From: Allium sativum
Taxonomy: Eukaryota > Streptophyta > Magnoliopsida > Asparagales > Amaryllidaceae
Direction of reading: 5' to 3'
Assembly (NCBI GenBank): GCA_030737875.1
Contig: CM060912.1
Span: 202,381,231-202,445,230 of the forward strand
DNA: 64,000 nt
Each line of letters opens with the position of its first letter. The first letter of the stretch is position 1. A program made the position numbers and the translations under genes. Below are positions 47,367 to 60,087 of this stretch, one piece after another. Below the pieces are notes generated by a model. It was not told where the DNA came from and did no database searches. It was given only the letters and a program-made list of their open reading frames with translations.

Positions 47367-49029
47367 TGTAATAACCCGAAAATCTGGGCCAGTTTAAAAT
47401 TTTTATTTCGGCAATTTTAGCGAATTTTGGGTATTTAAAATGAATTATTTTAAATAATATCGACGAGAAATTTATTTTGAATATAATTAGAACGTATATA
47501 TTATACGCGTCGTCGTTAGAATATAAATATTTATATATAATTATAAATAGAATTGAAAATGGCGCGGTAGTTCGATAATTCGATTTCGAACTTCAATTGA
47601 ATGTACCGGGTGCAAAACAATCCGGATTTTAGTGAAACCAAAAATGATAGGATCTAATTGATGATATCTTTCTAACGAATCCGAGTAATCAAAATTTCAT
47701 AGCGGGAATCAAAAGATATGTCCAGTTGAAAATTCTGAATAGTCGCTATGGAATTCAGGCCCTTAAAAATGGACATTTTGCAAACGACCTCGGATTTCGA
47801 CGAAACCAGTTTTGTTGGGTCCGGGAGGTGAAGTTATTGCTAGGTTTCAAATTTCATAATTTTTCGAATCAATATGTGAGTGTGGCAAAGGAAAACGCGT
47901 TTGACCAGTTTCGGTTGATTTTAATCGACTGGAAATTGGCCATTTTTCCAACGGTCTCAGAATTCGACGAAACTAGTTTTGTTAGGACCGTATCGTCAAT
48001 ACGAAGCTAGAAAATATTTTTCTGGAATTTTTCGAGTTAGTATGTGACCCCAGTAATTTGAAATGTATGTTTAAAATTCAATATAGTGATTTAAATGTAA
48101 ATTCAAAGGAAACTGATCGAAACGATCAAATCAACCTACGATACATGTCCCATTGTGTTCGGAATGGGGGTAAAATGCTATGGACGACAGGCGGTGGGCC
48201 TCGTTTCGAGGTCGTATGTAAAAGTCAGCTTTTTGAAAATTAATTAATTAAATAAAAAAAAACCTCTCCCCGTTAACCCGCTCTGCCCCCCCCCTCTTCA
48301 TTTCGATTTCAGATAGAAAAAAAAAAGAAAAAAAAAAACCCGATCCAATCGCCCGCCCGCCCATCGACTGACGCTATCGCCACCACTGCGCCTTCCCCGA
48401 TGCCATCACCTCACCTCCGTCGACCCCCCCTCCTCTCCGTTCTGCCACCTCGCTTGAAACCCCAAATCGCACAGAAACCCCCCCCCCCCCGAAACCCTAA
48501 TGCAACCGCACCGAGCCCCGCCACCACCGTTCGCCCTCCCCCTCCTTCGCCTGAGCGATGGCGCACACCCCCCCCCCCTCTGCTTCGACTGGACCCGCAA
48601 CACCCTGGCCCACTGCGCCTGCTGCCGAACTTCACCGCCTCCTCCCGTGGAGCCACCACGTCTCCAGCCAAAAAAACTCTAGTTTTTAATGTAAGTTTCT
48701 CCGGTTTTATTTATTTAGTTTATTTTATATTTAGGCTAGGAAAAACCGATATTTTAGTAATGATAGAAACTGATTTTTATTAGTAGATAAAACTGGAAAA
48801 AAAATGATTTTTATTATAGTAAAGAATTAAAAATATGATTTTTATATTTTTAAATTATTAAAAATATAATCTTTATTAGGTAGAAGATGAAAGGTGAAAT
48901 CTTTATTTTAGAAAAGGCGAAATCTTTATTTTAGAAAAGGCGAAATCTTTATTTTAGAAATGGTGAAAGATCTATTTTTGAAAAGGCGGAAACTTTACAT
49001 AGAGAATAGCGTGATAAAATAGAATTTTT

Positions 49030-49310
49030 ATCCATATAGCATCGAAGTAAAAATGTGATTTTTATATATTGAACTTCGAAATAAAAATATGATTTTTATA
49101 TATTGAACTTCGAAGTAAAAATATGATTTTTATATATTGAACTTCGAAGTAAAAATATGATTTTTATATATTGAACTTCGAAATAAAAATATGATTTTTA
49201 TATATTGAACATCGAAATAAAAATATGATTTTTATATATTGAACTTCGGAATAAAAATTCAATTTTTATATATGGAATAGCGAAGTAAAAATTCGATTTT
49301 ATATATGTAG
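49030..49310 (+). repeat. 34-bp minisatellite in A'
   Basis: About eight units of AAAATATGATTTTTATATAT plus TGAACTTCGAAGTA. It is the positional equivalent of 6705-6930. Confidence 0.9.
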
Positions 49311-50162
49311 TGGCTACGGGCAATGAAGAAGACGAAAAGGCGAGAACGACAAAGATCTCTAAATAGGAGTGTCGTGAAGTGGGGATAGCTTTCGGTGAGA
49401 ACTTCTCACTCTTCAATTTCTTTTCTAGTTATATATATATATACTAGGATGCAGACGGTGCTTAGTAGCACCTGACATAATCGTCCACAGACCATGGACT
49501 TGTTTGTTTGGTTGCATAGATTAGTTATATGATGTGATTTGAATTTGGTTGTTTGGTGATTTGATTGATGTGTGAATGGCGTGGGCCTTCACTAGACTGG
49601 GGATAAGGCTAGGCCTTGTCCCGTTTCTAGTATTGTGCCGTTATGCCGCCGAAATTTTCTAAAATATGTTAGAAAAATAAAAATATCAATTTTATTGAAT
49701 AAATGAACCGAATAGAAATTCATATGTTAAAATAAAATATTTCATCGTTAAAAATAATTTTTAACGTGAAGTGAATAAAATATTCATTTACAAACCGGAC
49801 GGTTTGTTTATGTACACCTATTTGAAGGACATTGATTGGGACGATAAATTTTACACATCGCCCAACTGCACAAATAAAATCTGTGTTTGATTGTTTGAAC
49901 CCCACACGGGTGTTGGGATGAAACTTGAAGTTCACTCATCCTGATTGATTAAATATGTCGATCGATTGATTGACAAGCTGCTATAAGCGTTAAATGTCTA
50001 TATTTGATGCTTATACAGTGTAGTGCACTTTGGTTGATGGTTGATTATTTCTCAATGCTATTATATACATGTGTTGTATGAAAATCCATATGATTAACAT
50101 TATATGGTGATTGATTGGGCCTCATTCCAATTTCGAAAATAAAGAATATTATAAAATAAAAG

Positions 50163-51199
50163 TTCATGTGTTGACAGTACTCATCCATTGAGATTGGTCA
50201 TGTGTTGAACGAAATATTTTGATAATAAAATTTACATCTTTATCGATATAAAATAAAAATTCATGTGTTGACAGTACTCATCCATTGAGATTGTTCATGT
50301 GTTGAACGAAATATTTTGATAATAAAATTTACATCTTTATCGATATAAAATAAAAGTTCATGTGTTGACAGTACTCATCCATTGAGATTGGTAATGTGTT
50401 GAACGAAATATTTTGATAATAAAATTTACATCTTTATCGATATAAAATAAAAGTTCATGTGTTGACAGTACTCATCCATTGAGATTGGTCATGTGTTGAA
50501 CGAAATATTTTGATAATAAAATTTACATCTTTATCGATATAAAATAAAAGTTCATGTGTTGACAGTACTCATCCATTGAGATTGGTCATGTGTTGAACGA
50601 AATATTTTGATAATAAAATTTACATCTTTATTGATATAAAATAAAAGTTCATGTGTTGACAGTACTCATCCATTGAGATTGGTCATGTGTTGAACGAAAT
50701 ATTTTGATAATAAATTTTACATCTTTATCGATATAAAATAAAAGTTCATGTGTTGACAGTACTCATCCATTGAGATTGGTCATGTGTTGAACGAAATATT
50801 TTGATAATAAAATTTACATCTTTATCGATATAAAATAAAAGTTCATGTGTTGACAGTACTCATCCATTGAGATTGGTCATGTGTTGAACGAAATATTTTG
50901 ATAATAAAATTTACATCTTTATCAATATAAAGTAACGGTTCATGTGTTGACAGTACTCATCCATTGAGATTGGTCATGTGTTGAACGAAATATTTTGATA
51001 ATAAAATTTACATCTTTATCGATATAAAATAAAAGTTCATGTGTTGACAGTACTCATCCATTGAGATTGGTCATGTGTTGAACGAAATATTTTGATAATA
51101 GAATTTACATCTTTATCAATATAAAGTAACGGTTCATGTGTTGACAGTACTCATCCATTGAGATTGGTCATGTGTTGAACGAAATATTTTGATAATAAC
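50163..51199 (+). repeat. 97-bp tandem array, 10.7 units
   Basis: TTCATGTGTTGACAGTACTC recurs exactly every 97 bp at 50163, 50260, 50357, 50454, 50551, 50648, 50745, 50842, 50939, 51036 and 51133. Units are almost identical. LTR A has one full and one partial copy at the same place (about 7828-7950). This is a local expansion. Confidence 0.97.
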
Positions 51200-51311
51200 A
51201 ACTATTTTGAAAAAGAAATATTTGAAATAAAATATTTGAAATAGAAATATATGAAGCCGTGTTGATTAGATTGACGCCATTTTGACGTGAGCGATATTTA
51301 TATCGATTTTA

Positions 51312-51558
51312 AACGATTTCGAAATGAATTGAATTGAAAACAATTTCGAAATGAATTGAATATATAACGATTTCGAAATGAATTGAATATATAACGATTT
51401 CGAAATGAATTGAATATATAACGATTTCGAAATGAATTGAATATATAACGATTTCGAAATGAATTGAATATATAAAACGATTTCGAAATGAATTGAATAT
51501 ATAACGATTTCGAAATGAATTGAATATATAACGATTTCGAAATGAATTGAATAGAAAA
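51312..51558 (+). repeat. 27-bp tandem array in A'
   Basis: About nine units of AACGATTTCGAAATGAATTG plus AATATAT. It explains two overlapping minus-strand open frames (51266-51673) that are not genes. Confidence 0.93.
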
Positions 51559-52414
51559 CGAATTTGATTTCAATTGAATATATATAACGATTTTGATTAG
51601 AATAGAAAACCAATTTGAATTGAATCGAATAGAAAACGACTTTGAAACCAATTTGAATTGAATCGAATAGCAAACGACTTTGGAATTGAATCGAATTGAA
51701 AACGAATTCGAATTGAATTTAAAATGAAGTGAAATGAATTCAAATTGAATTGAAATTTGAATTGAATAGAAATGAATTTTAAAACGAATTTATAAAGAAG
51801 AATTCAATTTTGATTGGAATTGAAATGGAAGTTGAAATTGTTTGTGAAACGAATTCAAAACTATTTATAAAATTCGTTTTGAATGGAAATCGACGAAATA
51901 TATATTATATATATTATATATATAATATAATGACCTGAATAGAACGCGCCGCGCCGCGGCAGTTCGTGAATTTCGACCATTTATTTCAAACGGACATTAC
52001 GGGAGATCCGATCGTCGGATTCTCCTAAAACCGGAACCGTTGGGTTCGTATCAAAAAGAGCTTTCTGACGAATATTTGAAATTTGAAATCTAACGGTTGG
52101 ATTTGGAGTTACGTCCAAATCAAATTTGAAAAAGGTCGCTGTAAGTGCAGTTCGATGGCCATTGTTGGAAATCGATTGTACGGGCCTTAATAAAATTATT
52201 AAAAATATCAATAATTTGTGTAAAATCATAAGAAATGATTTGGGAAAAATTGGGATGAAAAACTCCGTATTTGAAAAGATAAAAATAGATTTTTATCAAA
52301 ATGAACTAGTTTGAACTAAATTTAAAACCCGATTTATTTTTAAATAAATAAATTAGATTTAAAAATGGGTTTTAAATAATCGGAATTTCTAATATATTTG
52401 ATTGGATTTGAAAT

Positions 52415-52741
52415 GGGTTTATCGTGAACGGTGTTTTAAATAACACTAGTTCTTTAACCCGACGACAAATAGAATGTGATTTGGGTTTGTCGTGAACTGT
52501 GTTTTAAATAACACCTAGTTCTTTAACCCAGTAAAAGGAGTTTTAATGAATCTGCAATTAGATTGAAATTCGAATTGATAATCTAAATTATCAAATTTGA
52601 CAAATAAGCGAGGATGGAGTATCACCAGTTTTGCTCCAAAGCGATAGTTAAATCTTTAATTAGATTTGAACGTGAGATGGTAATTAATTTTACCGATAAC
52701 ACTGTGGTGTTAGATATGGAGTATTACCAGTTTTGCTTCAT
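52415..52741 (+). other. Hairpin cluster in solo LTR A'
   Basis: H1 types at 52415-52460 and 52483-52529, then TGGAG/CTCCA (52615-52638), TAACAC/GTGTTA (52697-52712) and ATGGAG/CTTCAT (52716-52741). Same order as in A. Confidence 0.7.
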
Positions 52742-55700
52742 GGGATGAATAGGTTGGGATTGGGAAATAAATAATTACTTCGTTACGGTTCGCTAATCTC
52801 GACTAGTTTAGAAAACCATAATTTGGTTTGAATGACATCCAAAGGAAGATTTAAGGATAAATTTTAAAGAATTTATCTTGGATAAAATTAATGGGAACCT
52901 TTCCCTAAAAATATGATTTTGTGAATAAAAGAATATTCAGAATTGGAATGAGGCGTATGTTGTGTTCTTATAACATTTGTTTTTAATATACGCGGGTTGT
53001 TCGGAAAGTCCGGGTTTATACCCATTCTGAATAACTGATTCGACGATAAGTCGAAGATGAAGACGGTGGTCGAAGACCGGAAGTCTTCACATCGTTTGGA
53101 TAATTACTGACGATCCTGATTGGGCTGTACACCCAAGAGGACGGAAATAGTTGGTGGTCGTCCAGACGTACCTGGAGATGGATGGATATGCGAAGAAAGT
53201 GCCTCCGGTTTCGTTCAGACACAGAACGGACTTGTAAATGGATTGGGTGTATGACACTGGATTTTATCCTATGTTGATTGATTTCTATTAAATATACATC
53301 TGTTTGGCGGCGGAGAATTTATTCTTTTGCTTAACGCCCTTCTCTGAGACGTACGAGCTCAGAGGTTGTATATCGATGGACATTAGTCGCATGGCATGAA
53401 TTGCCTGTGTGGCACGCTAAGATGCAATGATCAAGGCTTTTGTTGAAAAGCAAAGTCTTGTGGTTGATGATCAAAGCACGCCCACGTGGCAGCTTTGTGT
53501 ATAACGTGAATTCGCGAGCCTCACACCTCGGTATGAGTTAAAAACGGGATACGGACCGCTGGGAGAACACGACGTTTCTTTCTAGCTTTGGTGGTGTCAG
53601 TGACTTACCAGCCCTGACATTTATATACTTTTCACCTTTGTGGTTGTTGGAATGAGGCGCCTCGATTATAGGTCTGCAAGGACCGGGAAACGTGTGTTCA
53701 GGCATAATTAATCCTCTAACGTAAGTGAGGACCGGCCCAGCCGCATCCAGGGTTGCCCAGAGTGCGTAACCCTGAGACATTTGCTAGAGTGTCTCGAACG
53801 CGGAGAGGAGCTTGCCCCTTGCCACGACTCATGACGGAAATCCAATTTCCAATACGTGTATTGCGGTTTTAATTGTAGAACTAGTATGGCGACATAGTAG
53901 CATGGGATGCTATGCCGTCTATGATTTATATTTATGATTGAAATTGATTTGACACTATACACTTATTATAGTATCAAATGATTTGTTTTAAACGTACCAA
54001 GCATGTTTGGCTGTTATAAGGTAAAACCCTATCCTCCGGCTTGCGTTGCATTGTGTGATGGGACCTGGGTCTTATAATAGCTTCATTTTTCAAAAAAGCA
54101 TTGCGTTGTTTATTCTATGCACTGGTATTCTTGGGAGGAAACCCGTTCCGTGTTATACGGCGTGGTCCCTTGAATTACTCTCTTTTAAAGTAAAGTTTTA
54201 AATAACTGTTTTAGTTCTCACACCAGTCACATGACTGACCTGGAGTTTATTGTTTTAACCTAAACTCTGGGTGCCCCTATTTCCGCACGGGCAGCTAGTA
54301 GTTTTGGTTTTGCAGATTTATATTCACAGGATCCTGGTTTACAGCTGGAATGATATCCGGAAAGCTCTGTATCCGTATATCACCTTCAGTTGTGCTTTGT
54401 ACTATTTTTCCGCTGCTATGTAATTTATTGTAATCTCTGATATTTATGTATGTATATTTATTCTTTTATACTCTGTATATTCTTGTATCTGATGGAATTG
54501 TTGTAATAACAATGAAATGTTCTTCTGTTTGCGTTCTGATTTGTCCTGTTCTCAAACAATCAGGGGTTTCGAACGGTCTAGATCAGTTTAACGACCGATT
54601 CAGATCGAGCGAAATTCTCGGCCGTCACATTCAGAAATTATTCAAATTTATTTGTATTTTTAATATTAAATATATACGCCTTAAAAATGGGAATTTTGCA
54701 AACGACCTCCAAATTCGATGAAACCGCTTTCTACGGATTCAGAATATTAAATTATTGTTAGATTCCAAATTTCATAATTTTTGAAGCTAGTATGTGGTCG
54801 TAATAAATTTTACAGTGAAAAACAGTCAATTTTCAGACTTTAAAAATTCGCTTTTTATTCATACGGACTCGGAATTCATCGAAACTAGTTTCTATAGATT
54901 CGTAATGTCAAGAAATAATTATGTTTCAATTTTCATAAAAAAATGGAATTCGTAGGTGTTAACACGGATTTTTAAACTAAGAAAACGGACAAAATTTGAA
55001 GAAGATAAAATACATAAGAGGTTAAAATAAGGGTAGTGGGCCTAATTTAATTATTAACCCATATAAAATATCATAAGTGCTGTCATTAGCTGAACCCTAA
55101 GACAAAATATAGCCACCTTCTTCTTCCTCTACTCCATGGCGGCTCCCTCTAAAATTTATTTTCCAAATTAGCCCTTGAAAACAAAATAATTTATATCTCT
55201 CAATCAGAACAAAATCAGACCAAACCCTTTATGAGTTTTGTTCATCTTCTTATCCTCTATCTACCACGAAAAATGCAAGACCTATCGTCGCACGGATTCG
55301 CCGAGATCTAGCTTGAAAGAAAGAAAGCTGATTACGGTTATTTGTTCGCTGCGGGCCCCCACGAAGAGAGATAGGTCGAGCGACTTCAGGAAGTGGTAGA
55401 GGGGAAGCTTACGGTTCTTTTGGCGGTGGTGGCATGTTCTCAGGTGGCCGGAGTTGGCCGGAATGTCAATTCCACTGGAGGGGTGCTGAAAACAGGACAG
55501 TCGCAAAGATGAGCAATTTTCAGTCGATCCATGCATTTTCAGGCGAGGTGACCCGAACAGAAGTTGTTCGGGAGCTCGAGATCTAGCTACTGACAAAAAT
55601 TGGTGGCATTAGGAGTACCGAGGCGGCCGCAGCACTGAGATGAACGGAAACTGCACTTTTCCATTCAATTGCAGATCGTGGGCCCCACGTGGCGAACTGG

Positions 55701-57107
55701 AGGGGGGACCACCAGGCGTGGAAAGGTGGGGAGAAGCCGAAGAGAATGGCGCTAGTTTCGTGCAATTCCGACTTACGGTTTGGCCTGGCAAGCATTTTAA
55801 GTTCAGGGTGCTATTGGAAAAAAAAGTTAAGGGCTTAAACGTGAAACATTTATTTAATTTTATGTTCAATGTTTATAACGCGATATCTATCACATACGAG
55901 GTCGAAATCTAACGATTTTAGATCCGTTGGAATCGTGGCGACGAGATCTTCGCAATGACACTAACTACGTTCAATTCTGAGCAAGTTGAAAATTTGTGTA
56001 ATTTTTAGCATTTAAATTAATTATTTAATTTGGTCAAGCTTCGAAAATTCATATCTTTTTGATACGAACTCGAAATCGCACTAAACAGGATTTTTTGCGA
56101 TCGTAGGGTCGAGAGCTTCGTGTGGACATCAATTTTGTCAATTTTAGAGCATGTTGGATTTTGGGCTAAAAATTCGACCTGAACCGTCAATTAAAAGCAT
56201 GACCAAGGTGAGAACTTTATCTCACTCAATTTTTTTTTACAACTATTTATTTTATTATTAAATATAAATTAATTATCTGTGTTGGAATTATTGTTTGTTG
56301 GATAAATGTTGATTTGAATGACTGTTGTGAATTGTTTGAAATTTGAAATATGTGAACATGTTAAATAACGTTATGTTATTTATAATATATAAAAATATGT
56401 TTACACTGCCATAATCAAGTTTCCTGACTTGTGTATGTTGATTGGACGATAAATTTTCACATGTCGCCCAAGTGCACAAATATATGTGTTGGCTGAAACC
56501 CCACACGGGTCTTGGGTTGATATTCTGATTTCACACCACCCTTGGATTTATTGTAAAATGCACTTTGGTTGTTATTGAATGTTTTGTTGTTATTTTGAAA
56601 TGAATACGATGCATGAAATCCATATTATTCAAATGGTATTGTAACTGATTAAGTTTCATTCCAATTTTGAATTTAATGAATATTTAATTTAATATTCAAT
56701 TCAGGGAATTAAATGATGTTTTCACATGAAAAGATTATAGCTTTATGGTTGAAAGTTTGAATTGAAAAGAATACGTTTTTATGGACAATATGTTGAAATA
56801 AAAGATTTGAATTCAAAATTTAACATTTTGAAAAGATTATTATTATATTAATATAATAATATGGAAAGTTCAAAATTTTATCAGGAATTGGAATGTAAGT
56901 CAGAAGGTTTGAAAAACAAAGGATTTATGAATATTAATAACAATTTAATATGGAGACCCTTTATAGTATAAAGAATATTTTAATTAAGGTATTTTAAATT
57001 AGATGATATTTTGAAATTAAGTTATTTTAAAAATAAGGACATTTTAAGATAATATGTTTCAGTTAAACAATTATAATTATAAATTATAATTGTACTTGGA
57101 CACGAGG

Positions 57108-57300
57108 TTAGGTTACATTTGTGCTGGAAGCCTGCCCGGACCCAACCGGCATATCCAACAGCCGCAAATGTTGGTCCTAATGTGAGGGGTCCAAGTGCGC
57201 AAATACGAAACGAGCCATGACACGAGGTTAAGCCCAACTTGTGGGATAAATCTGCCCGGATCCAACCGGTATATCCAACATCCATGAGTCGCAGGTTTAA
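57108..57300 (+). other. Two 73-nt stem-loop modules in LARD B
   Basis: Copy 1 (57108-57180): outer TTAGG/CCTAA, inner ACATTTG/CAAATGT. Copy 2 (57228-57300): outer TTAA/TTAA, inner ACTTGTGG with TCCATGAGT (two G-T pairs, one bulge). Both loops hold CTGCCCGGAYCCAACCGG, the same core as the C and E copies on their sense strand. Confidence 0.7.
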
Positions 57301-57499
57301 TGTGGGAGGTCTGGCCCAGCATAAAATATAAGTGAATAAGATAATGAATTGGGCTTTTTAATCTGCTTTAAAGAGCTAATTCCAAAATAAATATTTTGGA
57401 AATAATATTATTTTAATATGATAATAGATAGAATATTCAATTTAGATTTAAAATTGAAATAAAAGCTGGAATCATTTTATAAACGAATTTATGAACATT

Positions 57500-57740
57500 T
57501 TAGAATAAAGTTTGAAAGGAATATATTACATTTTCAATGTAATAAAGTTGAAATGAAAATATTACATTTTTCAATGTAATAAAGATTGAATTGAAAATAA
57601 AGTTGAAATGAAAATATTACATTTTTCAATGTAATAAAGACTGAATTGAAAATAAAGTTTGAAATGAAAACATTACATTTTCCAATGTAATAAAGATTAA
57701 AATGAAAACATTACATTTTTCAATTTAATAAAGGTTGAAT
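57500..57740 (+). repeat. Palindromic repeat units in LTR B
   Basis: Five near copies of ATTACATTTTTCAATGTAAT, an 8-bp inverted repeat around a 4-bp centre, spaced by AAAGATTGAATTGAAAAT-like linkers. Confidence 0.85.
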
Positions 57741-58156
57741 TAAAAAGATTTCATTTTTATTTAAGATTGATTACATTAGAAAGAATACCTTTTTTTTAGT
57801 TAATTTGTTTCAAAAGAAAGAAAAAGATTCATTTTAATGTAAATATACATTTCAATGTAAAAGAATGAGTGATTTATTTATTTTAATAAATTAATAAAAA
57901 TAAATAAAAGGATTAAAGTGGTTTTTATAAAACCAAGATTTTCCAATACATATATTGGAATGGATTTGAATGGAAATAATCTTCGGATTATTTCATTATT
58001 GGATTTTGTGATTATACGGATATTATTATGGGAATTTGGAAGATATTAATATCGTTATTCCCAATTTGATATACGTTAATTTTCAGAATTTGATATTGAA
58101 CATAAGTCGATATAATTTCTATTCAAAGCATGATATTTAATATCAGATTAAAATTT

Positions 58157-58768
58157 GGGTTTGTCGTGAATAGTGTCTTAAATAACACTATTCTTAAACC
58201 CATTTGGGAAAGAATAATTCTTTTAATTAAGATTTAAATAAGATTTCCAATTATTAAACATAATTGAAATTAAGTAAAACTGACTTTTGGGTTGATTGTG
58301 AACAATGATTTTAAATGACATTAGTTCTTTAACCCGATTGACAGTGAAATTTAGATTGGTAATTCATAAATCTTTTAACTAAGATTTAACGAAATATTCT
58401 AAAGAGAAGTTTCAATTTAACATATTAAATTGAAATATGATTTTGGGTTTATTGTGAATGATGTTTTTAAGCAACATTTGTTCTTTAACCCAGTTAAAGG
58501 CAAGATTATTTCTTGATAGTTAAATAATCATTAAATAATGATTCTTGAAGATTAAAACTAAATATAGTTTTAATAAATCTTTAATTGGATTGAATGAGGA
58601 TAAAAGTAATTAAATTTACTTAATTCAAGAAATGAACGATAATGGAGTGCCACTAGTTTTACTCCAAGCGGAAGTTAAATCTTTAATTAGATTTGAATGA
58701 TAATACGGTAATTAAGTTTAACGTAACACATTGGGTGTTAGATATGGAGTACCACCAGTTTACTCCAT
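58157..58768 (+). other. Hairpin cluster in LTR B (three H1, two GGAG, one TAACAC)
   Basis: H1 copies: 58157-58201 (GGGTTT/AAACCC, GAATAGTGT/ACACTATTC perfect), 58289-58335 (GGGTT/AACCC, GAAC/GTTC, ATG/CAT) and 58445-58491 (ATGTT/AACAT). Then TGGAGT/ACTCCA (58643-58666), TAACAC/GTGTTA (58724-58740) and ATGGAGTA/TACTCCAT (58744-58768). Several pairs are changed on both sides relative to A. Confidence 0.72.
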
Positions 58769-60087
58769 GGGTTGTGTAGGTTGGGAATGGGATATTAATT
58801 AATGATTACTTCGGTAAGGCGTTAATCCCGACTAGTTGAATAAACCTTAATTTGGTTTAAATTAAAATTAAAGAATACTCTTGATTGGAATGAGGCGTTG
58901 GTTGTGTTTTAAAGCACATGATTTTAAATTGCGCAAATTATTCAGAAAGACCGGGTTTAACCCATTCTGAATAATTCATACAACGATTGAAGATCGATGA
59001 TGAAGACGGTTATTGAAGACCGGGAAATTTCCATATCAAATGGATGATTATTGATATCTTGATTGGACCGTACACCCAAGATGAGGGAAAAGTCGGTGAC
59101 CATCCAGACGTATTTGGAGATCTACCGGATATGGTTTCGTTCAGACCCAGAACGGACTTGCAAATGGATTGTGTGTCTCACATTGTATTCCTTTATATTG
59201 TATTTGTGGATCTCTACTTAATATATATCTGTTTGGTGGTAGAGAATTTATTCTCTACTTAACACCCAGTATATATATTGGTAGACGATCAATGATATAG
59301 TATGGTCTGACAATGTGGCATGCTAAGATGCACATGATCAAGGCTTTTGTTGAAAAGCATAGCCTTGTGGATGAAGACCAAATCATAGCTTTTATATAGC
59401 GCTGCTTTGTGTACAATGTGACTTCGCGAGCCTCACACCCCGGTATGATGGTGATCGATTTGTTTGATCGTCTGTCTGACCAATATACTTTATATATATA
59501 TATATATATATGGATTTGGTCGGCCGATGCAGATATGGTGGTCGCTCCACATCTATGGATTGGGATAGGTCATTTTAGCCTAATCCCAAATGGATAGTTC
59601 AGGGTGCTGCACATCCAAAGTGCATAGAATATGTATTTCGGTGTTTTCTCTTGCCGAGACGTAAGCCGTGGAGATACATTCGCGATTGATCTTTCGAATC
59701 TGTAGCCATCATGATGGAATCCAATTTTCCAATACGATCTTATGGTTTTTAGTTGTATACTTATACGGTTACATAACATATTATGCCGCTTACATAACAT
59801 ATTATGCTACCTAATTTTGCTACTTTTATATTCGAAATTGTTTTCTACACTGTGCACTCATAGTATAAAAGATGATTTTCGCGTATTAAACATTTTTTAC
59901 CATTATAAGGAAAAACTCTATCTTTCGGCGTACGTGCAAGGGATTGAGTCTTATAACGGTTTCATTTTTCTAAAAAGCATTTCGTTGTTTTATGCACTGG
60001 TATTCTTGGGAGGAAACCCGTTCCACGAAAGTGGCGTGGTCTCTTGATTTACCCAACTTTAAAAATTAAAGTTAATAACTGTTTTAA

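Larger units (their letters stand above)
47367..54629 (+). mobile_element. Solo LTR A' (7.26 kb), relative of LARD A
   Basis: TGTAATAACCCG start and GGCCGTCACA end, flanked by a perfect duplication TTCAG (47362-47366, 54630-54634) whose empty site is seen at 61723-61727. No primer site follows, so it is the product of LTR-LTR recombination. It is collinear with LTR A, apart from a different C-rich cassette (48245-48690), a 97-bp array (50163-51199) and a distinct last 80 bp. The proline-rich open frame at 48400-48783 follows from C-runs and CCG repeats and is not taken as a gene. Hairpins lie at 52415-52741 and the conserved block at 54214-54415. Confidence 0.93.

Noticed and set aside
48400..48783. 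127-residue proline-rich frame in solo LTR A'
   Set aside because: It derives from C-runs and CCG/CCT repeats in a leader-like cassette; no conserved counterpart.
50163..51199. CRISPR-like regular array
   Set aside because: Units are contiguous 97-bp repeats without unique spacers, inside a plant LTR.
55282..55912. Overlapping frames on both strands in LTR B, also at 62437-62937
   Set aside because: Similarity between the two places reflects recent LTR duplication; no domain and no reading-frame conservation.
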